Assembly: GCA_028370155.1 (NCBI GenBank)
Contig: CP116670.1
Location: 3,038,001-3,102,000 of the forward strand
DNA length: 64,000 nt
From: Arthrobacter sp. OVS8
GTDB taxonomy: Bacteria > Actinomycetota > Actinomycetes > Actinomycetales > Micrococcaceae
Direction: 5' to 3'
Numbering within the stretch: the stretch's first letter is position 1; each line of letters starts with the position of its first letter. Made by a program: the position numbers and the translations under genes. Below are positions 46,657 through 55,637 of this stretch, one piece after another. The notes under the pieces are model-generated. The model ran no database searches. It was given only the letters and a program-made list of their open reading frames with translations, and was not told where the DNA came from.

Positions 46657-47688
46657 ATGGCAGTCACCATCAGCGACGTCGCCCACGCGGCCGGCGTCAG
46701 CAAGGGTGCTGTGTCCTACGCCCTCAACGGCCAGCCCGGCGTCGGCCCGGACACCCGGGACCGGATCCTCAGGGTGGCGAAGGAGCTGGGCTGGAAGCCC
46801 AACCTGCGGGCCAAGGGCCTCTCGTCCGCCAAGGCCTACGCGCTGGGCCTCGTGGTGGCCCGGGACCCGTCCCTGCTGGGCACGGACCCCTTTTTCCCCG
46901 CGTTCATCGCCGGGATCGAGACGGCACTTGCCGAGCATGACTACACCCTGGTCCTCAGTGTCGCCACCGCCCCGGGCGCCGAAGAGCGGTGCTACCGCAA
47001 ACTGGTGGACAACGGCCGGGTGGACGGCGTGATCCTCACCGACGTCCGGCACAACGATTCCCGCATCGCCCTGCTGCTTGACCTCAAAGTCCCGGCCGTG
47101 ACCCTGAACCGGCCCGACGCCAGCTGCCCGTTCCCCGCTGTTTCCGTGGACGAGTCGGCCGGCATCGTGGCCGCCGTGGACCACCTCGTGGCCCTCGGAC
47201 ACACCCGGATTGCCCACGTGGGCGGCGGCCAGGAGTACATCCACGGCCGGAGCCGCCGCAAGGCGTGGGAAGACACCATGGCCAAGGCCGGGCTGCCGTC
47301 CGACCTCTTCGCCGGCGCCGATTTTACGGCCGCCGGCGGGGTGGCCGCCACCGCGGAACTGCTCCGCGGGGCGGAGCGGCCCACCGCCATTGTCTACGCG
47401 AACGACTTGATGGCAACCGCGGGCCAGTCCTATGCCCAGTCCCTGGGGCTGAGTGTCCCCGGCGACCTGTCCATCACCGGCTATGACAACGCTGAGTTCA
47501 CCCAGTACCTGAATCCGCCGCTCACCACCCTTGCCACTGACCCCATGCTCTGGGGCCGGGTGTCCGCCCAGGTGCTCCTGAACCAGCTGGCCGGCATCCA
47601 CAGCGACGGGGACACGGTCCTCCCGGCGCCCCGGCTGGTGGTCAGGGCCTCCACCGGGCCCGCCCCGGACCGGCCAACGGCCGCCTGA
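46657..47688 (+). CDS. LacI-family transcriptional regulator
   Basis: 343 residues, intact. The N-terminal HTH is canonical (TISDVAHAAGVSKGAVSYAL) with hinge GWKPNLRAKGLSS, followed by a periplasmic-binding-like effector domain (LGLVVARDPSLLGTDPFFPA, VDGVILTDVRHNDSRIALL, HVGGGQEYIHGRSRRKAWED, AIVYANDLMATAGQSYAQSL). It is the first gene of a sugar-uptake and glycosidase cluster and has two matching operators in its own promoter, so autoregulation and control of the cluster are likely. The ATG at 46657 gives the standard LacI N-terminus; the ribosome-binding site is weak (AAGGGACAGG). Confidence 0.9.
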   Translation: MAVTISDVAHAAGVSKGAVSYALNGQPGVGPDTRDRILRVAKELGWKPNLRAKGLSSAKAYALGLVVARDPSLLGTDPFFPAFIAGIETALAEHDYTLVLSVATAPGAEERCYRKLVDNGRVDGVILTDVRHNDSRIALLLDLKVPAVTLNRPDASCPFPAVSVDESAGIVAAVDHLVALGHTRIAHVGGGQEYIHGRSRRKAWEDTMAKAGLPSDLFAGADFTAAGGVAATAELLRGAERPTAIVYANDLMATAGQSYAQSLGLSVPGDLSITGYDNAEFTQYLNPPLTTLATDPMLWGRVSAQVLLNQLAGIHSDGDTVLPAPRLVVRASTGPAPDRPTAA

Positions 47689-47777
47689 CAACCCCGGCCG
47701 CCTGAGAACCCGGCAACACCCCAAGTCACAACCCTCACACAACCCCCAGTCCCACGAAACCCTCCCAAGGAGACGCA

Positions 47778-49078
47778 ATGAAGCGCTTTTCAACTGCCAC
47801 GCGAGTACTGTCCGTGGCCGCCCTGACCATCATGGGAGCCGGCCTTGCGGGCTGCGGTGGCGGAGCCGCCGACAGTTCCGCCGACTCGGCCACCACGGCC
47901 AAGGGACCGATCAAAATCTGGTACTCCAACAACGAGTTCGAGGTGAAGTGGGGCAAAGCCATGGTGGAGTCGTGGAACGCCGCACACCCGGACGAGAAGA
48001 TTGACGCCCAGGAGATCCCGGCCGGCAAGAGCTCGGAGGAAGTCATCGGCGCGGCCATCACCGCCGGCAACGCCCCTGCCTGGTCTTCAACACCGCACCG
48101 GTCGCGGTTCCGCAGTTCCAGAAGCAGGGCGGACTGGTGGCGCTCGATTCCTTCCCGGACGGCGCCCAGTACATCAAGGAACGCACCGGCGAGCTGGCCG
48201 ACCAGTACAAGTCGGACGACGGCAAGATGTACCAGCTGCCGTGGAAGTCCAACCCGGTGGTGCTCTACTACAACAAGGACATCTTCACCAAGGCCGGGCT
48301 GGACGCCGAGAACCCCAAGCTGGGAACCCAGGCGGAATTCGTCGAGACCGCCCGCGCCCTGGTGAAGTCCGGCGCCACGGCGAACGCCGTGTGGCCGTCC
48401 CCGGCCAGCGACTTCTTCCAGTCATGGTTCGACTTCTACCCGTTCTACGCCGCCAATTCCCAGGGCACCCCGCTCGTGAAGGACGGCAAGGCCACCTTCG
48501 ACAGCGAGGAGGGCAAGGAGGTCGCCGCCATGTTCGAGACCCTGTACAAGGAGAACCTGGCCTCCAAGGAGGTCTTCCAGGGTGACGCCTTCGGCGAAGG
48601 CAAGTCCGCCATGGCGCTGGCCGGTCCGTGGGCCATCGCCGCCTACAAGGACAAGATCAACTGGGGTGCCGTGCCGGTCCCGGGCGCCGAGGCCCAGACC
48701 GACGGTTCCACTTTCTCCGACGCGAAAAACGTCGCGATGTACTCCGCCTGCGAGAACCAGGGCACGGCGTGGGAGGTCATGAAGTTCGCCACGAGCAAGG
48801 AACAGGACGGCGCCCTCCTGGCCGACACCGGCCAGATGCCGATGCGCCAGGACCTCCCGGCCACCTACGCTGACTACTTCGCCAAGAACCCGCTCTACAC
48901 GCAGTTCGCCGAGCAGGCCGGCCGCACCGTCGAGGTGCCGAACGTGGCCAACTCGGTGGAGGTCTGGCAGACCTTCCGCACCGCGTACGCCAAGTCCGTG
49001 ATCTTCGGCAACGAAAGCGTCGATGCCGCGTTCAAGGGCGCCGCCGAGAAGATCGACCAACTGGCAGCCCAGAAGTAG
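47778..49078 (+). CDS. Sugar ABC transporter substrate-binding lipoprotein (frame break)
   Basis: About 433 residues, of the MalE/UgpB type. The lipoprotein signal ends in a lipobox at GAGLAGCGGG (Cys near residue 24). The mature part has KIWYSNNEFEVKWGKAMVES, YQLPWKSNPVVLYYNKDIFT and SAMALAGPWAIAAYKDKINW. It delivers an oligosaccharide to the two permeases that follow. No dedicated ATPase is in the cluster, so a shared MsiK-type ATPase elsewhere is likely, as usual in actinobacteria. AAGGAG precedes the ATG. The frame breaks at C 48073-48076; one C gives GNAPCLVFNTAPVAVPQFQ. Confidence 0.88.
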
Positions 49079-49091
49079 CGGGTGGATCCCC

Positions 49092-50080
49092 ATGTCACTT
49101 CGCTCAGCTGACGGCGGCGCGGCCACCGGCCAGACTGCTGGCCACACCACCCCTCAGACAGGGGCGGCGGGCGCCGGACCGGCAGCCGGCGGCCAGGAAG
49201 CGCAAAGCTTCCTCGGCCGCCAGCCGCTCGGCCTGCTGTTCAGCGCACCCTATGTCATCTATGTGCTGGCCGTGCTGGCCTTCCCGCTCTGCTACGCCGT
49301 CTACATTTCGTTCCACGACTATTTCTTCACCGCACCGCGGGTCAAGGTGGACCGCCCGTTTGTCGGCCTTGAGAACTACATCACCGTCCTGACCGATCCC
49401 GCGGTCCAGCGGTCCTTCGCCAACATCGGCGTCTTCCTGGTCATCAACGTCCCGCTCACCGTGGGCCTGTCGCTGGTCCTGGCCAATGCCCTGAACCGCG
49501 TCACGAAGCTGCGGACGTTTTTCCGGGTCAGCTACTACGTCCCGTACGTCACGGCGAGCGTCGCCGTCGTCGGGGTCTGGCTGTTCCTGTTCCAGCAGGA
49601 CGGCCTGGTCAACGAGCTGCTGGGGCCGCTGGCCCCTGACCCTCGTGGCTGGTGAACTCCTGGCTCGCGATGCCGACGGTGGCGCTGTACGTGACCTGGA
49701 AGCAGCTGGGATTCTTCATCCTGCTGTACCTGGCCGCGCTGCAGAACATCCCGGACGAGCTGTACGAGTCCGCCTCGGTGGACGGCGGCAGCAAGTGGGT
49801 CCAGTTCTGGAACATCACCGTTCCCGGTGTCCGCTCGGCCAGTGTGCTGGTGACGCTGCTGGCCACCATCACCGGCGCCAACCTCTTCACCGAGCCGTAC
49901 CTGCTCACCGGCGGCGGCGGCCCGGACGGCGCCTCCACCTCACCGGTGTTCCTGATGTACCAGAAGGGCATCCTGCAGGGGAACCCCGATTTGGCCGCCG
50001 CGCTGGGCGTGGTGCTGGTGATCGGCGTGCTGCTGATCACCCTGATCCAGAAACGCCTCGTGGGCGGGAAGGAGGACTAG
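49092..50080 (+). CDS. Sugar ABC transporter permease, MalF type (frame break)
   Basis: About 329 residues with six or more helices after a long polar N-terminus (about 45 residues). Visible features are the first helix (LFSAPYVIYVLAVLAFPLCY), SYYVPYVTASVAVVGVWLFL and the ATPase-coupling loop ELYESASVDGGSKWVQFWNI (EAA-type motif). The frame breaks at CCC 49640-49642; one C gives APDPSWLVNSWLAMPTVALY. It lies 13 bp after the binding protein and one base before the next permease. Confidence 0.88.
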
Positions 50081-50081
50081 G

Positions 50082-51041
50082 ATGTCAATTCTCAACAAGG
50101 CGGCGGCGCCCAACGATGAGAACAACGACGACGGCGGCGCCCGCCGCTCCGGTGGCGGTCCCGGCAGTTCCGGCGGCAGCCAGTCCGGAAAAGCCTCCCA
50201 GGTGGAAAAGCGCAAAAATCTGGGCCTGGGCAGTTTTGTCCTGCTGGGCCTGGGCGCGTTCGTGTTTCTCTTCCCGTTCTACTACATGTTCATCGGCTCG
50301 CTGCAGACCTCACCGGACACCTCGGTGGCCGGGGCGTTTCCGAACCCGTCGAACGTCACGGGCGAGAACTACACGAACATCAACAACTCCATCAACCTGC
50401 TCCAGGGCCTGGCCAACTCGGGCATCTTCACGGGCGGAGTCATCTTCTTCACCGTGATCTTCGGACTGCTGGTGGGGTACGCCCTGGCGCAAATGCACTT
50501 CCGCGGCAAGGGCCTCGTGTTCGGCATGATGCTGCTGGTGCAGATGATCCCGTTCCAGCTGCTGCTTATCCCGCTGTACATCATGATCGTGCGGGACTAC
50601 GGCCTCGCCGACACGTACCTGGGCATGATCCTGCCGTTCGCGATCAACTCCACGGCCGTGTTCGTGTTCCGCCAGTACTTCCTGCAGCTGCCCTCCACCC
50701 TGTTCGAGGCGGCCCGGATCGACGGCGCGTCGGAGCTGCGGATCCTGTGGCAGATCGCCATCCCGCTGGTGAAGCCCGCGATTGTCACAGCGATCCTGCT
50801 GACCTTCATCGGGCCCTGGAACGAGTTCCTCTGGCCGTTCCTTGTCACCAAGGACCAGGCCATCCAGCCCCTCGCCGTCTCTCTGGCGAACTACATCTCC
50901 AACGTCTCGGCGACGGCATCCAACCCGTTCGGCGCCATCCTGGCGGGAGCCTGCGTGCTCGCCGCGCCCGCCGTCGCACTCTTCATCTTCTTCCAGCGTC
51001 AGTTCATTTCCACCAATATCGGATCCAGCGTAAAGGGCTAA
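50082..51041 (+). CDS. Sugar ABC transporter permease, MalG type
   Basis: 319 residues, intact. An unusually long Asn/Asp/Gly/Ser-rich cytoplasmic N-terminus (about 45 residues) precedes six helices (FVLLGLGAFVFLFPFYYMFI first). The EAA loop is LFEAARIDGASELRILWQIA. The ending LFIFFQRQFISTNIGSSVKG is typical of MalG-like proteins. It pairs with the preceding MalF-type subunit, and GGAGGACTAGG provides the ribosome-binding site across the previous stop. Two bases separate its stop from the likely TTG start of the GH130 gene. Confidence 0.92.
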   Translation: MSILNKAAAPNDENNDDGGARRSGGGPGSSGGSQSGKASQVEKRKNLGLGSFVLLGLGAFVFLFPFYYMFIGSLQTSPDTSVAGAFPNPSNVTGENYTNINNSINLLQGLANSGIFTGGVIFFTVIFGLLVGYALAQMHFRGKGLVFGMMLLVQMIPFQLLLIPLYIMIVRDYGLADTYLGMILPFAINSTAVFVFRQYFLQLPSTLFEAARIDGASELRILWQIAIPLVKPAIVTAILLTFIGPWNEFLWPFLVTKDQAIQPLAVSLANYISNVSATASNPFGAILAGACVLAAPAVALFIFFQRQFISTNIGSSVKG

Positions 51042-51043
51042 TC

Positions 51044-52137
51044 TTGACTTCCCCCAGACTTCGAACCTCCCCACCGTCCCCTTCACCCTCACCCGCGCCG
51101 GCGTCATCATGTCACCGGAGCCCGGCAACGAGTTTGAAGCCGAAGGTGTGCTCAACCCGGCCAGCGGCCGCGGCCCCGACGGACAGCTGTACCTGCTGCC
51201 GCGCCTCGTCGCCAAGGGCAACGTCTCCCGTGTGGGACTGGCCAAGGTGATCATCGAGGACGGCGTCCCCACCGGAGTCGAGCGCGAGGGCATTGTCCTC
51301 GCCCCCGACGAGGGCTGGGAACGCGGCCTGAACAATGCCGGCACGGAGGACCCGCGCACCACCTGGGTCCCCAGCCTCGGCAAGCACCTCATGACCTACG
51401 TGGCCTACGGCCCGCTGGGCCCGCGCCTGGCGTTCGCCCACTCCGAGGACCTGCGCAGCTGGGAACGCCTGGGCCCGTGCCTCTTCGGATACCAGGCCGA
51501 CCTCTCCATGGACCTGAACCTCTTCCCGAACAAGGACGCCGTGTTCTTCCCGGAACCGGTCAACGACCCCGACGGCGTGCCCTCCTACGCGATGCTGCAC
51601 CGCCCGATGTGGGACCTTGGCTGGATCCGCGAGGGCGAAGGCGAGCACCTGCCGGCCGGAATCACCGACAACCGCCCCGGCATCTGGATCTCCTACGCGC
51701 CGGTCGCGGACGTGGAAAAGGACATCCGCAACCTCGTGCACATGGCCAAGCACCGGCTCGTGGCCCTGAGCGAGTTCCCGTTCGAGGAACTGAAGATCGG
51801 CGGCGGCCCCGCCCCGATCCGCATCGACGAAGGCTGGCTGCTGATCCACCACGGCGTTTCCGGCGAGCTGGCGAAGTCGGCGTTCGACCACCAGCAGAAC
51901 GTCAACTACACCGCGGCCGCGATGATCCTCGACGCCGATGACCCCTCCAAGGTGATCGCCCGCAGTGACAAGCCGCTCCTGGCGCCCGAGACCGAGGACG
52001 AGATGTCCGGAATCGTGCCCAACGTGGTCTTCCCGACCGCGATCGAGAAAATCGGCGAGCAGCTGTTCGTGTTCTACGGCATGGCTGATTCAAAGATCGG
52101 CGTCGCCAAGCTGGACCGGATTCCCGCCGCCAGCTAG
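51044..52137 (+). CDS. Glycoside hydrolase family 130 protein (mannoside phosphorylase/mannosidase type; frame break)
   Basis: About 364 residues, cytoplasmic. GH130 blocks are strong: EDPRTTWVPSLGKHLMTYVA, LAFAHSEDLRSWERLGP, NKDAVFFPEPVNDPDG, SYAMLHRPMWD and GGGPAPIRIDEGWLLIHHGV. GH130 enzymes are five-bladed beta-propellers acting on beta-mannosides, either by phosphorolysis or hydrolysis. The start is TTG 51044 with AAAGGG upstream; the frame breaks at the C-run 51051-51055 and one C gives TSNLPTVPFTLTRAGVIMSP. If ATG 51109 is the start, the conserved N-terminal strand is lost. Coupled to the sugar transporter, it should act on the imported oligosaccharide. Confidence 0.84.
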
Positions 52138-52189
52138 CACCGCCCCAGCCACGTCCGCCGCCCGACAACCCGCCAGCCAGGAGCCACCG

Positions 52190-54312
52190 ATGACAAACAA
52201 CGATGTCCGCTTGATACAACGAAAACGATTCACGGCCGTCGCCGTGACGGCATCGATGCTCATGCTGGGGGCGGCGGGTGCGGGTGCCGCCAGCGCGGCA
52301 CCCGCACCGGGGACGGCAGCTGTCCCTCAGCGGGACGCTGGAAAGGAGGCAGCCGTTCCGGGCGAGCCCGCCACCGCACCCCTGACAAACCTTGACCACC
52401 TGAACTTCCTGATGGACACCGTGCCGCTCACCCCCGTGGATGGCCACACCACCTATCAGCTGGATCGGAATCCCGACGTCCAGGCCCCCTGGACCTACGC
52501 GGACAAGAAAGCGGACGGCAGCTACGCCCGGATCGGCGGCGGCGACCTCGACCCCGCCACCGGCCACTGGACGCAGGGCGCCTACAACGCCGACGACATC
52601 GCCCGCACCGCGGTGGTCTACCTGCGTCACTGGCAGCAGACCGGCGACGCAGCCAGCAAGGAACGCGCCTTCCAGACCCTGCGCTCGCTGACCTACCTGC
52701 AGACCGTGAGCGGCCCCAACACCGGCAACGTTGTCCTCTGGCAGCAGGCTGACGGAACGCTGACCCCCAGCGCCAAGCCGGTGGAACTTCCGGACCCGTC
52801 CGATTCAGCCGAGTCCTACTGGCTGGCCCGCACTGTCTGGGCCCTGGGGAGGGCTACGCGGCGTTCGCCGCCGCGGATCCGGAGTTCGCCTCCTTCCTGC
52901 AGGAGCGCCTCCACCTCGCCCTCGGCGCGCTCAACAGGCAGTCCCTTGCCAAGTACGGCACCTATGACACGGCCGACGGCGTCAAGGTTCCGGCCTGGCT
53001 GATCGCCGGCGGGGCGGACGCGTCCGCCGAGGCCGTGCTCGGGCTTGCTGCCTACGCCAAGGCAGTCCCCGACGACGAACCGGCCACCACTGCGCTCACC
53101 CGGCTCAGCGAGGGCGTCGCCGCGATGTCCTCCGGCTCCGGCTCCGAGTGGCCCTTCGGGGCGATCCTGCCCTGGAACAAGTCCCGGACCCTGTGGCACG
53201 CCTGGGGCGGCCTGGCCCCGGCCGCCGTGGCCACCGCCGCCGACGTCCTCGAGCAGCCGCGGCTCTTGGAGGCTGCCGTCAAGGATTCCGCCCAGTTCAC
53301 CCCGCAGCTGCTCGCCGCCGGCGGGCCGGACAACGCCTGGAGCCCGACGCCGGGAGAGGCCCAGATCGCGTACGGTGTGGACTCACGGGTGCAGAGCCTC
53401 GTCGCGACGGCCGACGCCGGCGACGCCCCGGGCCTGCTGGACCTCGCCGCCATCACAGCCGGCTGGTTCTTCGGCGCCAACCCCAGCGGCGCCCCCGCCT
53501 ACAACCCGGCCACCGGGACCGCGATCGACGGGATCGAACCCGACGGGCGGGTGAACCCGAACTCCGGCGCGGAATCCACCATCCACGCGCTGCTGACCAT
53601 GCTGGCGCTGGACGACAACCCGGAGTTGAAGAAGCAGGCGCTCGGGATCAGCCGCACGGTGTCCACCCACGGGCTGAGCGTCGTTGAAGCCGAAACCGGC
53701 ACCATCACCGGCGGCGGCTCTGTGGTGAAACCCGCCTCGGCCTGGACCGGCGAAGCCAACATTTCCGGCGGCGCCTACGTCGACCTGAAGGCAGGCGCCT
53801 CCCTGAGCGTTCCCCTGCCCGCCGCGGACGAGCCACAGAACATCTACCCGATCGTCAACCAGGGCATCGCCCTCCGGCAGTACCCGCTGGACTACCGCCA
53901 AGGGCCCGCTCGGCACCACCAGCAACGGCGGCGCCGGGGCGCAGGGCATCACCGAGGCACCCGGCGTCCTCTTCCCCTTCGCCCTCCGGCGGGCGCTGCC
54001 CGCCGGAGCAGCCGCCGTCGTCGGCACCACTGACGGTGACGTGGCGCTGGACGCCCTCCTGGTCCAGCCCCAGCTGTCCACCGTGGCGGTGGATGGCTCC
54101 GGCGGCCAGGCCACGCTCTACGTCAGCGCGGCGCCGAAAAGCATGGTGAGGACCGTGAACCTTCCGGCGGGGTTCCATCTGAGCCAGCAGGCCTTCGACG
54201 CCTCCGGCCGCCCGTCACCGCAGGTCCCAAGCAGAATGGGGCAGATCAGTCCGGCCGCATCAGCGTGGCCCCGGGCGGCTTCACCTGGGTGAGTTTGGTC
54301 CGTAACCAGTAA
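52190..54312 (+). CDS. Large exported protein, possibly an alpha/alpha-barrel glycan-active enzyme (frame breaks)
   Basis: About 708 residues. A signal peptide ends near residue 37 (FTAVAVTASMLMLGAAGAGA then ASAAPAPG). A helical region follows, with repeated hairpin-like segments (DDIARTAVVYLRHWQQTGDA, YWLARTVWALGEGYAAFAAA, TLWHAWGGLAPAAVATAADV, DLAAITAGWFFGANPSGAPA) as in six-hairpin glycosidases. From about residue 500 it is a beta-rich domain (TGEANISGGAYVDLKAGASL) resembling a carbohydrate-binding module. It ends RISVAPGGFTWVSLVRNQ. Breaks occur near 52847, 53900 and 54212. No family is firmly recognised. Location in the GH130 cluster suggests it degrades or binds the extracellular glycan. 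CAGGAG precedes the ATG. Confidence 0.7.
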
Positions 54313-54389
54313 CCATCGCTGCCGTCTCCTCCGGGAGCGCCGGCCCCTGCGGGCCTGGCACCACAATCCAAGGACAGGAAAAACCCCAC

Positions 54390-55459
54390 ATGCAGAAACT
54401 CACCACCGAAGCACTGCTCACCAGCTACGAGGGAGCGCTCAAGTTCAGCAATCCGCTGACGGACACCATCTCCACCGACCAATTTTCCGCCGAGTACCCT
54501 GAACACCCCGAATGGGCTGTGGGCCCGTTCCGCAAGGACGATTCCCTGTCCTTCCGGCAGGTCCAGGACTGGGCTGACCCAACCGGCATCGGCTGGACCG
54601 CGGATTCGATCTACAACCCGTCCGTCATGGAGCGCGACGGCAAGCTCTACCTCTTCTACCGCGCCTCTCCGCGTAAGGAGTCGGTCTCCAGCCGCATCGG
54701 TGTTGCTGTCTTCGATCCCGAAACCGGGTGGCAGGACAGCCCCGCCAACCCGGCAATCTATCCCACCATGGACAATGAGATCCTCGGCTGCGAAGACCCC
54801 AAGGTGTACCAGGCCAACGGCCGGTACTACATGTTCTACAACGGGATCTGGACGATCGGGCCCGGCGAGGCGGAGACCGGCCAGGAACCGGATGCCTATC
54901 CGCTCGGCGCTGTTGGTTGCGACATCAACGTTGCGGTGTCCGATGACCTGATCCACTGGGAAAAGCTCGGACTGGCCGTCCCCCACGAGATCTCGCGGTA
55001 CTGGGCCAAAGGCGCCGTCATCCCCGGAACGCCCAGGGCGAAGCCGTCAAGATCGGCGGGGACTACCTGATGTATTTGTCGGAGGGCTGCGGTGGAACCA
55101 CCCACGTCGGACGGTCCACGGACATGGTGAACTGGACGTTTGCGCCGCAGGACTATCTGGACCTTGAACCGCTGGGCGGCTCACTGCACGAGGTGGCCTG
55201 CGCAATCGTCAACGACGGTGGCGGCGAGCGGACCGAACTGGTCCTGGACTTCTTCTATGCCGACGCCGACGGCCAATTCGCCGCCGCACAGGCGCTGTAT
55301 GACATCAACGAGCCCTTCACGCAGAAGGCCGTCCACCGGGGCGGGTCGTTGGCATGGGGAGGGCTGCTCAAATTCGGCGGAAGCTGGATGTTTGCCCAAG
55401 GCTGGGATGCGCCGTCGGGGTCCAGGGAGATGTACTTCTACCGCGCCGGCGACAGCTGA
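54390..55459 (+). CDS. GH130/GH43-like beta-propeller glycosidase (frame break)
   Basis: About 357 residues. Propeller strands are visible: SIYNPSVMERDGKLYLFYRA, CEDPKVYQANGRYYMFYNGI, INVAVSDDLIHWEKLG, GRSTDMVNWTFAPQDYLDL and SLAWGGLLKFGGSWMFAQGW. It is more distant from typical GH130 than the gene at 51044 but shares the DP and SDDLxHWE-type blade motifs. No signal peptide, so the enzyme is cytoplasmic. The frame breaks at C 55022-55025; one C gives GAVIPRNAQGEAVKIGGDYL. It is the last gene of the LacI-controlled cluster. The exact substrate is unknown. Confidence 0.78.
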
Positions 55460-55637
55460 CCCGAACGCTCCCTGTGCCGCCCCTGCTGGTTTCATGGGGG
55501 CAAGGCGGCCCGGCGGATGTTTACATGCCCGCAACCGCCGGGACACCCGCGGGAAATCGGGCCGGGAGGATACTGGAAGCACGTCCCGCGGGGACGGTCT
55601 CATGCAGGCATTGGGGACAACCGGAAGGACTTCGTCC

